Source of the DNA: Smittia aterrima
Taxonomy: Eukaryota; Arthropoda; Insecta; Diptera; Chironomidae
NCBI GenBank assembly: GCA_033063855.1
Contig: CP093829.1
Location: 3,668,243 to 3,732,242, forward strand
Length of the DNA stretch: 64,000 nucleotides
Reading direction: 5' to 3'
Below, piece by piece: positions 10,235-21,431 of this stretch. The notes beneath the pieces were generated by a model. The model was not told where the DNA came from. It saw nothing but the letters and a program-made list of their open reading frames with translations, and made no database searches. The position numbers were made by a program, and so were the translations under genes. Numbering within the stretch: the first letter of the stretch is position 1; the number at the start of each line of letters is the position of its first letter.

Positions 10235-12753
10235 TCAATTGAAGTTCATTCCGGAGGCAAAGAGAAGAGTTTTCTTAGATTTCTTCTTTTTTCCTGATTT
10301 CGGTGTTTCTTTCAAGTTCACTGATTTAGCCAAAGCGTTAGCCAAACAGTCACCAAGTTGATTTTTGTACGCTGGAACTTTACAGTCAACTTCATCTTCT
10401 TCAACATGATCCTCGTCATCGTCAGGTATTGCTTTAGGCTGAGGTGTTGCCATCATATTCTTGTTACCGGCAACGTGAATAACTTTTTGTTCGCCAAAAA
10501 AGGAGCTGGATGTTGAAGGAGCTGCTCCTGAAAGCGATGGCCACAATTTCTTCGATTTGGTGGCCGTTGATGTTGTCAGCATCTTCAAATTGATAAAACA
10601 TAAATTGAAAGTAACAAAGAAAAATTTTGATCATTTACGGTTGCAAATGATGGCCCAGCTGGTGATGATGACAATGCTGGAGAATTTGAGCGATCACTAA
10701 CACTTGAAGACAAAGCGGGCAGTTCCGTAAAGCTTCCACATTCAGGAAATTGGGCAGTGGACTCAATGTTAATATTGGCTGAAGCTGCTTTAATCATCTT
10801 TCCCATTTGGCGATCATTGATTTCGTTGATTGCCTTTTCGCGTTTTCTTTCATCGCGATCACGACGCTGTCGAATTTTCCGCCGATATAAAAGTTCATCT
10901 GAACAAGAAAAAGAAGATGAGAATGTTTCTTGCTTGATTTCATAAGTTTTCGTAATTTACCTTTGAACATGTCGATGACATCGAATGGAATAAATCCTGA
11001 ATCGAATTCAATTTCGACAACTTCAAAAACTGACGAGACCGGGAGATGCTGAAGGTACTTCAAGCGCTTTCTCAAATCTTCGTTCATCGTGCAGCTCTCG
11101 ATCTGAATAATTTTGCCATGGATCTTGTTTGGAGACTTCTCAAGACTTTCATAAGCCTGTTGAAGCATGCGAGAGTTGATGGAATGAAGAAATATGTTTT
11201 GACCATTCGGTGCCTGATAGTAGAAGAAATGCTTGGCATGAGCAGCTCCCATAACAATATCGATGTCATTAACAGTTAAATTGCATTCGTCGTCGATAAG
11301 CTCATCGCGTTTATCATGCAATTCAGCTGCTTCTTCACCGGAGGAACTTTCTTGCTTTTGGACTGGAACAAATTCAGCAACTGATGGATTCAAGAATGAA
11401 TTGGTCAATTCCTCTGCTTTCTTCTTCTCTTCTATGATTACTTCCAATTCCTTTTGCTTAGTGTCTAGCAAAACCAATGCTTGTTGCACGAAAATTGATT
11501 CAGGGCAGTTGTCGCCATCCTCGATAAGTTGGAAGTCAAGTTCATTACGTTCTTGCTCGATAATCTTGAGAATCTCGTTTGGATTCGCCATAATGAGCTT
11601 TGAATAAGTCAAGTGATCATCTCCATCCCCAAAGTTGGGGAATTGTCCTTCAATTATGCTACGAATCTCATTCGCTTTCGTAACGTAGAGTGATCCCTTT
11701 TCTCTCGTCATTAACTCCAAAGTAATGATATCGCCGACTTTATACGAACGATGATTATGTTTTGATGTTGTGCTTTTCAAATCTGCCATGTGAATACTTT
11801 CGTAACAGATTGGACATTTTCGCCAGGTCTTGTCAGATAGCGAAAGATAGTGAAGCATACACGAAAAGCAGAAAATGTGTCCACAGCGAGTCATCTTAGC
11901 AGCTTTCGGAGGATACAAACAAATGGGACATTGACTTTCCTCGGAGCTTGAAACGAGGATCTTTACGACTTGTTCCCATTCAACCAGAGCATCTGGGGAC
12001 GAAGCAAATTTGCGATAATCATAACCGACGTCTGCTTTTACCACAAATTGACAGTTTGCTTGCAAATATTGTTCCTTGTTAAAGTTGTATTTCTTCGAGT
12101 ATCCACGATGTTGATGATACCCGTGCTTTGAGAACGTCCCAGCTCTGGCTACATCAGAATCCTTGGCATTGTAATAATGGAAGTTCAACAGATGATTCAA
12201 GTTCTGTTTCTTACTCCCATGATTGAAAACCGAGTTCAGCTCGATGTCATCCATCAATCCGGGGGTCTCGAATGTTGCCGCTGATTGTTGTTCGAGGCTG
12301 CCACCTTTTCGTGCCTGAGGACGTTTGTCATAATAATTGTTGTTGATGCTACGGTTCTTGTTGGATTGTTTACTAACATTGCTACTTTCTGCTTGAAATA
12401 ATTCACGACGCCGTTGTCGTGGAAATTGCTTGCTTGAAACATCTAGAAGAGAAAAGTTATTTGTGAGATTTTTAATTTATTAATTAAACGACATCTTTGA
12501 CCTTCTAATCAAAAGGACTATTTGCATATAATGAAAGAGCTTTAGGGTGAGAAGTCTTCTTAGCAGACGACGAATTGTAACAAGAAAAAATTGAATTTTT
12601 TATTTGTCTTCATAATAAGCAAACAGTCCCAAAAAGGCTTTTTTTTTACTCAGCTGATGTTTGTTGTTGTTGTCGTAACTCACCTTGGGACTTGGATTTG
12701 AAATCAGAACTTCCCTGCCCACTGCGGGCAATTTGTTTCCGATTCTTTTCCAT
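10235..12753 (-). CDS. RNF10: RNF10-type RING E3 ubiquitin ligase
   Basis: RING ubiquitin ligase; in other animals RNF10 modifies 40S ribosomal proteins during ribosome quality control. Exons are 12753-12684, 12442-10961, 10898-10639 and 10582-10235, giving 719 residues, all phases consistent. The N-terminus is basic and low-complexity with DKRPQARKGG. A C3HC4 RING spans about residues 195-237 (CPICLYPPKAAKMTRCGHIF, then CFSC and CPIC). Downstream are the family-typical acidic/coiled middle region, a FYYQAPNGQNIFLHSIN segment, and the basic ELLYRRKIRQRRDRDERKR stretch encoded across the exon 2/3 junction. The C-terminus is Ser-rich. It is convergent with PIG-O and divergent from TRIM37, with 577 bp between the start codons. 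Confidence 0.92.
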
Positions 12754-13330
12754 TTGAAATGATACGATATAATAAAACTAAAGAACTGAACGATTCAGCT
12801 TCTCCGGCGGAGATAAGCTCTCGGTTTTCAATTTTCTTGCAAAGTGGATTCATTTTTTTAGCAAGTTGCCATGTTGATTTCTTGAGAATGAAAATTTCTT
12901 AAAAATTTTCAATCAGAATTTGATGCGTTGGATAACGTTGAAGACACTTGAAAATAGCGAATTGGCTTGGTGGAGGCTTTACAGAGCCTGCTTTGCGCTT
13001 TAAATCGTCCGTGCGGCGATTTCTTCGTTGGTTTTTGCGAAATAATCAGAGTAACACTCTTCACTCACTTTTTGATGGAAACTTTGTTGAACGCCCCTGA
13101 AGCGAAGGGAACGTTTTAAAGAAAAAGAAAATTCTTCACAAAATATTCTTTTTTTTTGTTCTTGGAAGTTCAGTTCATTTTCATTAGTCAAATCGCTCAG
13201 TCGCTGTTTCAGAGTAGTTAGCTACAATTAAATCAAGTGCAATTGTGGAGTTTCTCTGAGAATCTCAGAAATGAAGTGTTTTTGATTAAGTTTAATTGCA
13301 CAAACAAATTAAAAGAAAACAAATTGAATC
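12754..13330. promoter_or_regulatory. Shared divergent promoter region of RNF10 and TRIM37
   Basis: 577 bp between two start codons on opposite strands. It has no supported ORF and no clear TATA box for either gene; the 63-codon minus frame at 13000-13191 has no domain and is likely chance. A bidirectional promoter is inferred from the layout. Confidence 0.45.
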
Positions 13331-16300
13331 ATGGCTCATAAAAGGAACAAAGCAGCAGCTTCAGCGTTAGCTAACATCGGCAATTCAGATGAAAAGGAAG
13401 CTAATGGAGAGGTGAGTGACGATTTAGTTTAAATTCGAGAAGATTTTCAATCAACTCTTCACGCAGTTCTTGATGAATTTTCTCACTTCGGTGAAATTCT
13501 TCTCGAGATTAAAAGATTTGCTGCCCGTGCCATTGATTTTCTATTTCTTACACAATTTCCACCAGACATCTCCCGCAAATGTTCTTTTCTTCTCATGTGC
13601 AGCTGACCCAAATAATCTCCTTGCTTCTCATAAAATATTCTAATCATTGTAATCCTCTTCTTGCATTTCTATTTTCGTTGCTCGTTCTAAGATTACTGTT
13701 TGATTACAAACGGAGTTGAACAGAAAAATGCAAAGGTCAATCAACTTCATTGGTTTTGTCTCTTCGTCTAATCTTTGCCAATTTGATTGTTTAAAGGTCG
13801 AGAACACGTCCTTTGGGTTCGTTAGCTTTTTATCTCGCGAAATCGTATCAGACAGTTGTGCATAATAAATCAGTAAAGTTCTATACTTAGTTCGTAGCAA
13901 AATTATCTCCAAGCATTAACCGAGCCTTTATTAATAAAAGATATGTGAACTAGCAGAGGGCTCTACGTAAGTAATGTAGCTCTTCAGGGTGTGTGGAGTA
14001 AATAGCAATTTATTTCTGTAGAACAGACGAGGATGTTTATAATTCAAAGCATTTCTAAATCTAATACATTCTCCATTTCTGTAGCGTACGATGAAATTTA
14101 TCGATTAAGTCGTTTGAATGCTTAGGAATTGAGACGTTAATCGACTTTACATTTCAATCGAGGCGATGATAATTTAAATCTTTGATTTTTTTGTGCAATT
14201 GCTTGTCCTTGAAGTCGACGTGTAATGATCCTTTGTTCATCTCATCGATTTAAAGTAACCAAAGCAGAGTGAACATTAACAGGTTCCCGTAAGCCGAGGA
14301 TTAGACTTCTGTTTATCGACTGTTTATTGACTAACAGTCAATGACTGTTCATTATTACCAATAGCAACGCGAAGAATTTGCCGAATTTTAGTGGCCACAT
14401 TATTTCAATTTTCCGCCCCTCTTAAGTCAAGAGCTCCGCACCCGCGCTCCAAATATGGACAGAATATAATTAGAATCCAACCAGTTCTTTATGCTATGCT
14501 CAGTGTGTTTCCTGGATGAGTTTGCGAATTTTGATAGGTCTCGAGCATGAACTGATATTTTTGGTTCAATCTCATTGATCTGCACATCGGGTGAGCGGTT
14601 TCCTGCTTACTTTAATCAAATACCAAATGCAAGTCAAGTACAAACAAACAATAAACGGCGAGCCGGCGTTTTCATAACGTGATTAATTTATAAGGAAATA
14701 ACAAGACACGATTTTGAGCGCGGAGCTGAGCTGAGAAGAAAAAAAACATTCATCTCGCGCTTTTCGATCTTTCCTTCTTCTTTCTTGATCTCACATTCGA
14801 TCGGAGCATGGTAGAATCTTGTAACCGTCACTCCAGCTGCTCATTCTAATGCGGATCACGAAGCAACAGTCAAGCAGTCAATTGTTGAGTTCTTACGAAA
14901 GACGTTCATGTCCTTATTGGGGATGTTGTTCAATTATCATTGGAATACTAATCTCTAAAACATTAGTCAGTCGCTCGACTAGCTTTGCGCTCAGCAAATC
15001 AATGGAGAGCCTTGAGACAATCGTGATCACTCTTCTTGAATAGAATTTATTTCAAAACTCTGTCTGGTTCAGAAAGGTCTTGCGTCTTGGTTGCCGGATG
15101 AAAAGTAAAACAAACTTGTCTTTTCTTCTCTTTATTGAATTGTTTTCAAGCTTAAGCAGCCGTGTTGACGTTTGAAGATTATAAGCCGAGCAGGTTTTGG
15201 CTTCGATCATTTAAAAACTCCCAGACGAAGATAACGAGTCGATGTGTATAGCAGTTAACCGCTGTTTGCGTTGTTCAATTGCGAGCAGCGACACATTAAA
15301 TCGTTGTTTGAAGAGAACTCGCGGAAGTATTGAAAATAACAAAGGAGAAAGAAATGCTGTTTTCGCATTGAAGTTCCATTATTATTAGTGTAAACAACGA
15401 TTGGGTGCGCATTCAGTCACACAATTTACGGCCGACGATGATCGCAATAAAATGAATCAGCGTGAGAAGTTCTGGAACGATTCGAATATTTTTTTGAGGC
15501 CATCGATGTCGAACTTACGCCACCACATAAAGCAGACGACAAGTCGTTGATATCGCGAATAAGAGATCTTCTAACGGTCTATTGTGTCTATCTCATTGAA
15601 TTATTATTTTATCAAGGCACCGCGCACTCTTTCGCACTTCACAAAAGCAAACGGTCTGAGTACATAATTCGCTCCATTAGGGCCGCGATGAATTGCGAAG
15701 TAAATTCCGTTAGTATCTCCTTGACAAACAGTTAATTGAAATGCGTCATGAACGAGTTTTGTCGTCTGAGATGGCAAAGTTCAATGTCGATGAAGCGATG
15801 ATGTAAAACAATGGCAATGACTCGTGATTGTTCTGCTTCTGCTTTTCGGTTCGTTTGCTCGAAAATCGACAAAAATTATTGCGGGTGGAGAGTTATCGAC
15901 CTTTAATGAGAACAAAAAATTCCTAAGAACGTGGATCGAAACTTTGCTAATTTCCTTAATTGAATTCAAGCATTTACATATTTAGTCTCGAGATGTAAAG
16001 AAACTTTTTTTTTGTACATGTTTGCTACGATGTCTGGTTCGTGATGATAATTGAGGGTTCAGTTAAGGTCTAAGTGGGATAATGATCATGCTTAGAGATC
16101 AATTAGCACTTCGCAAACCCTCGAATGAACGTCTTGTTAATTCATTAAAATTAAACTTATTATTTTTTTTCGATTGTTTCAGACACTCATCGATGTTTTC
16201 CGATGCTTTATCTGTATGGAAAAGCTTCAGGAGGCACATCTCTGCCCGTTCTGCAGTAAACTTTGTTGCTATGGTTGCATCAGTCGATGGCTTGTCGAAC

Positions 16301-19300
16301 AGAGAAAAGTAAGAATGCGCATCATTTCTTTTTTATGTATAAATTCTCATCGTCGCTCTTTTTCACAGCAATGCCCTTATTGTCGAGCTCCATTGCACGT
16401 CCATGAACTCGTTAACTGTCGATGGTTCGAAGAAGTTGCCGTCCAAGTAGAAAATCTTCAACTCATGGCGAACAAATCATCAGTAGTCAGCAGCTTAAAT
16501 GACAAGGACTTGTGTCCAACGCACAACGAAGAAAAGCTTTCGGTTTATTGCTGGACGTGCAAGATATGCATTTGCCATAAATGTGCGCTTTGGGGAGGCA
16601 CTCATTCGAACCACACTTTCAAGCAGCTCGAACTTGTCTACGAAACTCACTTGTCACAAGTCAAAGAAGAAGTTAGTCAGCTGCGAAGTCGTTTGGTTGA
16701 ACTTGTTGGATTTGTTTCGGATGTCGAACAAAACGTTGAAGTTGTTCGTGGAGCAAAGGACGAGAAGGTTCGTGAGATTAGAAACGCAGTGGAATTAATG
16801 GTTTCGCGATTAGATGCACAGCTGAAAGTCAAATTGATCAGCTTGATGCGACAGAAAAACGCTTTGACCTTGGAAACTGAACAACTCGAGCATCTTCTTC
16901 AAGAAATTGAACATCAACTCAACAGTTGCTCAAGGTAAGTTCTTTGAATGAATAACATAGAATGTTTCTTACTCATTTTCATCCAATAGATCACAGTTAA
17001 TCAGCAAATCGCCTGATCTTCTAAAAATGATCAATCAAGTTCGATCAAAGCCAATGTCAAGTTACTCGTGCACTCCCGTTCCAGCTGATTTTGTCTCCGA
17101 AATCGTTCCGACTTACGATACTGGAGTATTTTTAATGAAGAGCTTTACAAAACTTCAACAGAAAGGTGACGCGATTTATTCTTCGCCATTGCACATAAAT
17201 GGTCTGTGCTGGAGATTGAAAATTTATCCAAATGGAAACGGAAGCGTTAGAAACGAATATTTGAGTGTTTTCTTGGAGTTGAGTTCAGGATTCCCCGAGA
17301 TCAGCAAATACGAATATCGTGTGCAAATGATTCATCAGAACTCAACAAAGATCATTCAACGAGAATTCGTTTCTGATTTTGAAGTTGGAGAATGCTGGGG
17401 ATACAATCGCTTTTTCCGCTTAGATCTTCTTGCTGATGAAGGCTATTTGAATACTTCAAAAGACACTCTTGAGCTGAGATTCCAAGTTCGTGCTTCGACT
17501 TTCTTCCAGAAGTGCCGCGATCAACAATGGTACATCAATCAACTCTTACGTCAACAATCGCAGAATCTTTCTCAAATCCGTGAATTGAAAGATCGATTGG
17601 AGCGAGAACAGATGAGAAACATTTCAAGCGTAAATGGATCTGAAAAAACAAGCAAAGTGAAATTAATCAAGGAAGATGAACACTCGGCTAATGTTATCTC
17701 TGCTTTAAACTTCACTGAAGATTTGCGTAAGTTAAGCAGCGATGCAAGTCGAAACCGGAATCGTTCATCGATTCATATTGACACAGAGCCGAGAAAGAGT
17801 GAAAATACAACAAAGTCATCGGAAGCTTCGAGTAAATCATCAGGAAAGGCAAAATCAACTTTCAGTGCCATCACTCAAAACGAAACAAAGACTAATCCGA
17901 CAACAACACTTGCCATTTCATATTCGTCTCCAAACCTTGCGACTAACACGAGCTTCAGTTCCAACTCAGACTCGTCAGAGATTGAAGGCGCATGCGGCGT
18001 CTCCAGCATCATCAAAGTTCAGAATCTCTTGGAAGACTTTTGCTCAATTGACGACAACGATCTCGAATCACTTAACTTGGCGGGAGAGAATGACGTTGAG
18101 TACGCTGAACTAACTCAAAGAATGATTCCTCCATCACAAAAGAAACAAGAGAATCTCACAGTTGAAGAAACTGATATGATGCTTCTCACTCTATTCGACT
18201 CGCAACAAGAAAGTTCATCATGCAACTCATCATCATCCGGTTCATCAAGCACTGCCCTTCGACCAATCTCAAGTGTCTTAGATAACAGTAACACTTTTGA
18301 TATATCAACAACAAACAATTTGAACTTATCAACGGACTTTAATCAGGAAGTGGCTCATTCGTTGCCTCCAGAAATTGGTTGCGCAAGTCCCGTTTGGAAA
18401 CAGGTGAGTCGTTTGTTCATGCTTTGTTTTTGTTTTTCTTTAGTTTTCTTATCATTTTGTTTTATTTTATTATGCACGTCGCAGCCATACAAGAAGCATT
18501 TAAATGATTTCATGCGTAACGTAAAGTTACTGAACAATAACGACGAGTCTATGAATCCTTCGACGTCATCGCAAGCATCGAGTCGTCGGAATCAAAGACA
18601 AACGAGCCAAAAACGTTTTTTGATGAATGAGAATAGTATCGACGCTGATGAGATGGACTTGGCGTTATCGCTTGCTTTTCCCAGCAACATGGACAACATG
18701 AAGAAGTATACTGACGATATTTGGCGAAAAACTATTTCTTCTGATTGTGATCCGTCAATTCCGATTTGGGAGAAGCAACCGGAAACTCAAACGCCAGCAA
18801 TTGTTTGGCCTTCAACTTCGACACATGGACTGTGCTCTCCGCCTAAGAATCACTTCTACGGCGATGATATTTGGTCTGGAGGAAATATTTTCTTTCCTAC
18901 GTCTGCTCCAGCACCGTCAACCTCATCAATAAGTAAACGATTGTCAGCTGAAGTCAAACATCGACACAAGAAGTTGCCAAGCGCCAAGCCTTCAGCTTCC
19001 TCGACGGAACTCGATGATGATTTCAATAACATGAAAAAACGATTATCATTGTCATCACTACGAACCTCGCTTTGCCGTCAAAAAGCTGTTGAGAACTTGA
19101 ATAATGGAAACTCAGCTCACGCTTGCAGCTCCAATGTTCTCGATGCCGATGATGATTTTCTTCAGGTTGATTTATAATTTAAATAGTTTTAGTAAATAGT
19201 TAATTGTGCTTACAACGCTTTTGTGAACTTTCGATTTACATATTTTTAATTTACAGGCGATATCTAACATGAGCTTCGATATCGAATCAATGACAGCTCA

Positions 19301-19430
19301 TGAGCAACAGCCAAGCACGAGCGGATCAAAAGTTAAAAAGAACAAGTAAGATTGAAAGTTTTATTCTCAAATATTTATTTCTAATTCAGTCTTCTCTTTT
19401 AGATCTGCCGAACGACCAAATTCAAGTTGA
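13331..19430 (+). CDS. TRIM37: TRIM37 E3 ubiquitin ligase (RING, B-box, coiled coil, MATH)
   Basis: RING ubiquitin ligase that in vertebrates acts on centrosomal proteins, peroxisomal import and histone H2A. Exons: 13331-13411, 16183-16308, 16369-16934, 16990-18403, 18485-19165, 19257-19345 and 19403-19430, giving 994 residues (human is 964). Exon 1 is short and basic. The RING begins at residue 35 (CFICMEKLQEAHLCPFCSKL), followed by a B-box (CPTHNEEKLSVYCWTCKICI), a coiled coil, and the MATH/TRAF domain in exon 4 (GLCWRLKIYPNGNG; YEYRVQMIHQ; FEVGECWGYNRFF), diagnostic for TRIM37. The tail is Ser-rich and acidic. Exon 5 may either be spliced (donor GTTGAT) or read to a stop at 19177, which gives an alternative C-terminus. 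The intron 18404-18484 has no in-frame stop. Confidence 0.93.
13412..16182 (+). other. TRIM37 intron 1, no gene seen
   Basis: 2.77 kb intron starting GGAGAG|GTGAGT and ending TTTCAG|ACACTC. Only short chance ORFs occur on both strands. It is the longest intron of the gene and a plausible place for regulatory elements; none can be specified. Confidence 0.7.
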
Positions 19431-19706
19431 ATCAATTAAATGTCAAGATTAGACTTAAACGAAATTTATCAACGTCGTTAACACTTCTTGATTTATATTG
19501 TGAGAAGGAAATTTTTCCCCGTTTTGTAAAATTAAAAAAACTTATGAAAAAAGTTTGAAACGACAGTCGATCGATGTAGCACTTAAATTCGAAAAATAAT
19601 TATTAAGGTTTGCCAATGTTTGTGATATTTTCGATATTTCGATGCAAAAAAAAAACAGGAAAACACGGAATAAAAGATTGAATTGATGTTTTAAAATGAA
19701 ATCAAA

Positions 19707-21028
19707 TTATTTGCGTTCGTATTCGTTGACTGCGTTGAACAGATGAAGGATGAGATGAGGGAAATGGTCTGTCCAGTATTTTAGCATGCTCTCTTCATCT
19801 GATCCCATAGCTCGAACAATGATCTTCGTAGGATAATGGACATGCTTGAAATAAAAAATAATTTTAAAACTTTGAATTATTTTCAGGATTTTACACTTAC
19901 CAAGTTTCTGATCGTCTTCACTAATCCAACTATTGTCGGATAAGGCAAATTATCTCGATTGATAACTCGAAGTTCATTCAACAAATACCGATCCACGTCT
20001 GCTCGCCAATCTTTGTCGAAAATTAAATGCGAGAATCTTCTCAAAATACTTTCAAATATCTTGAAATCGCTCGACTCAAATATTTTCGCTGTTTGAACGA
20101 TAAAGTGCAAGGTTTCTTTAGGGGTCCACAAAAATGGATGGCAGAGAACTTCCTTTATGGATAAACGTTTGCGGTAATCTGGTTTTGTCATCTCATCAAT
20201 TAGTGCAACACAAAGGAGATCCTCGTGAAGATATTTCGAATTCAATATCTTTCTCTTTTCCCTAAAACTGTATTCAAGGATTTCACCTAAGGATTTCACG
20301 TCACATCTGAAATCATCATTACAAGCATCTTCAACAGCAAATCGGAAGTTTGTGATTTTAAAAATTAATTTCTCACAATCTTCCACGACAGCAACGTTTC
20401 TCGTATTCAAATACTTGTGAGCAATCCGACGATCATGCATAAAATCCAATCCCTTGCCAAGTTGTGTGAGAAGTTTTCGATGGTTTAAAATGGAAAATAC
20501 TTCACGAGTATGCCCAACATTCATTTTTGATCTGAGATGACTTCCACGATCTATGTATGTCTTCAATGTGGTCGAGTAATATTCAGTAACGATTATGTTT
20601 TGAGATTGTTTCGAGTTGAAGAAATGTTGAAGAAAATGATGACAATTTTTAAGTTGATCCGCAATTCTCATCTCTCTCTTTGTTATATTTTCATCAAGTC
20701 CATTCCATTTCACGGCCACGGTTTTCTGCTTCCTCCAGAATCCTCCAACAATAAATTCTGGTTCCTCTTGAATAACATCGTTATCATTTATTTTGATATA
20801 ATCGGAGCTATAAGTCGACTCCAGAAAATACACCGGATACTTCGATATATCAGTAGTTTTAGCATCAACTTCATATTGATCCTTTCGATTGTGAATTTCA
20901 CTCAATTTCTCGATAATATCTTTCTGAGCTCTCTTCGTAAGATTCTTAGACTGTGGCCCCAAGAACTCGTATCCAAACCATTCTTTCAAAATCCACTTGA
21001 ACACAAATTTAACTAAAGAAAACAACAT
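19707..21028 (-). CDS. IRE1/RNase L-like pseudokinase with KEN ribonuclease domain
   Basis: 421 residues from exons 21028-19901 and 19844-19707. A short hydrophobic/aromatic N-terminus is followed by a kinase-like fold: ATP-site lysine in VAVK (residue 107) and a helix-C Glu (119) remain. The catalytic loop reads HKYLNTRN (204-211), with Tyr replacing the catalytic Asp, and the DFG position reads NFR (227-229), so phosphotransfer is unlikely. After CHPFLW (296-301) comes a KEN domain with DWR (340-342), RNL|HVHY across the intron (374-380) and YWTDHFPHLILH near the end. R374, N375 and H379 match the Arg, Asn, His (R+5) nuclease residues of IRE1 and RNase L. No lumenal sensor, ankyrin repeats or clear transmembrane helix is seen. 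A TTTTCTTTAG acceptor-like site overlaps the start codon, so an upstream exon cannot be excluded. Confidence 0.85.
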
Positions 21029-21431
21029 TTTCTGATTTTTTCTTGATCACAACAAGAAATTTCTTCAACTTTTGTTCTTCTCTTCTTATTTTTCTTATTT
21101 GCACAAAGTTTGCATTTCATTTTTTGCTGGATTGTTCCAGTTGGATCAAGATCATTGCTCAGAGTTTAACGAATTTTTTTTAATATTCCTTATCGTCACG
21201 GGTTTGGGATTTATCGCGAAAATATTTGCTAACAGAATGTGACTTTCAAACGAGCGCAAATGTTTTGACTCAAAAGAAAAGTTTGTTTTAGTCTTGACCT
21301 CTCCAATATTTTAAAAGAAGAACAAAAGTCTTATTAATGTTTTATCCAAACATTTTACAAAGTACACAAAGTTTCATGTGATTTTTGAATTCGGTTAATT
21401 AGAGATCAGGATTCTTACTTTGTTTTTAAGA
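21029..21431. other. Spacer between Ret 3' end and KEN-domain gene
   Basis: 403 bp between two minus-strand genes. It must hold the Ret 3' UTR and the promoter or an unseen 5' exon of the KEN-domain gene. No clear ORF or TATA box. Confidence 0.55.

Noticed and set aside
13640..13912. 90-codon minus-strand ORF in TRIM37 intron 1
   Set aside because: No recognisable domain, start context or splice signals.
17742..18113. 123-codon frame inside TRIM37 exon 4
   Set aside because: Out-of-frame shadow of the Ser-rich TRIM37 tail.
18404..18484. Transmembrane segment in TRIM37
   Set aside because: The hydrophobic stretch is a U-rich intron with good GT-AG ends read in frame; no TRIM37 has a membrane helix there. 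Kept only as a retention candidate.
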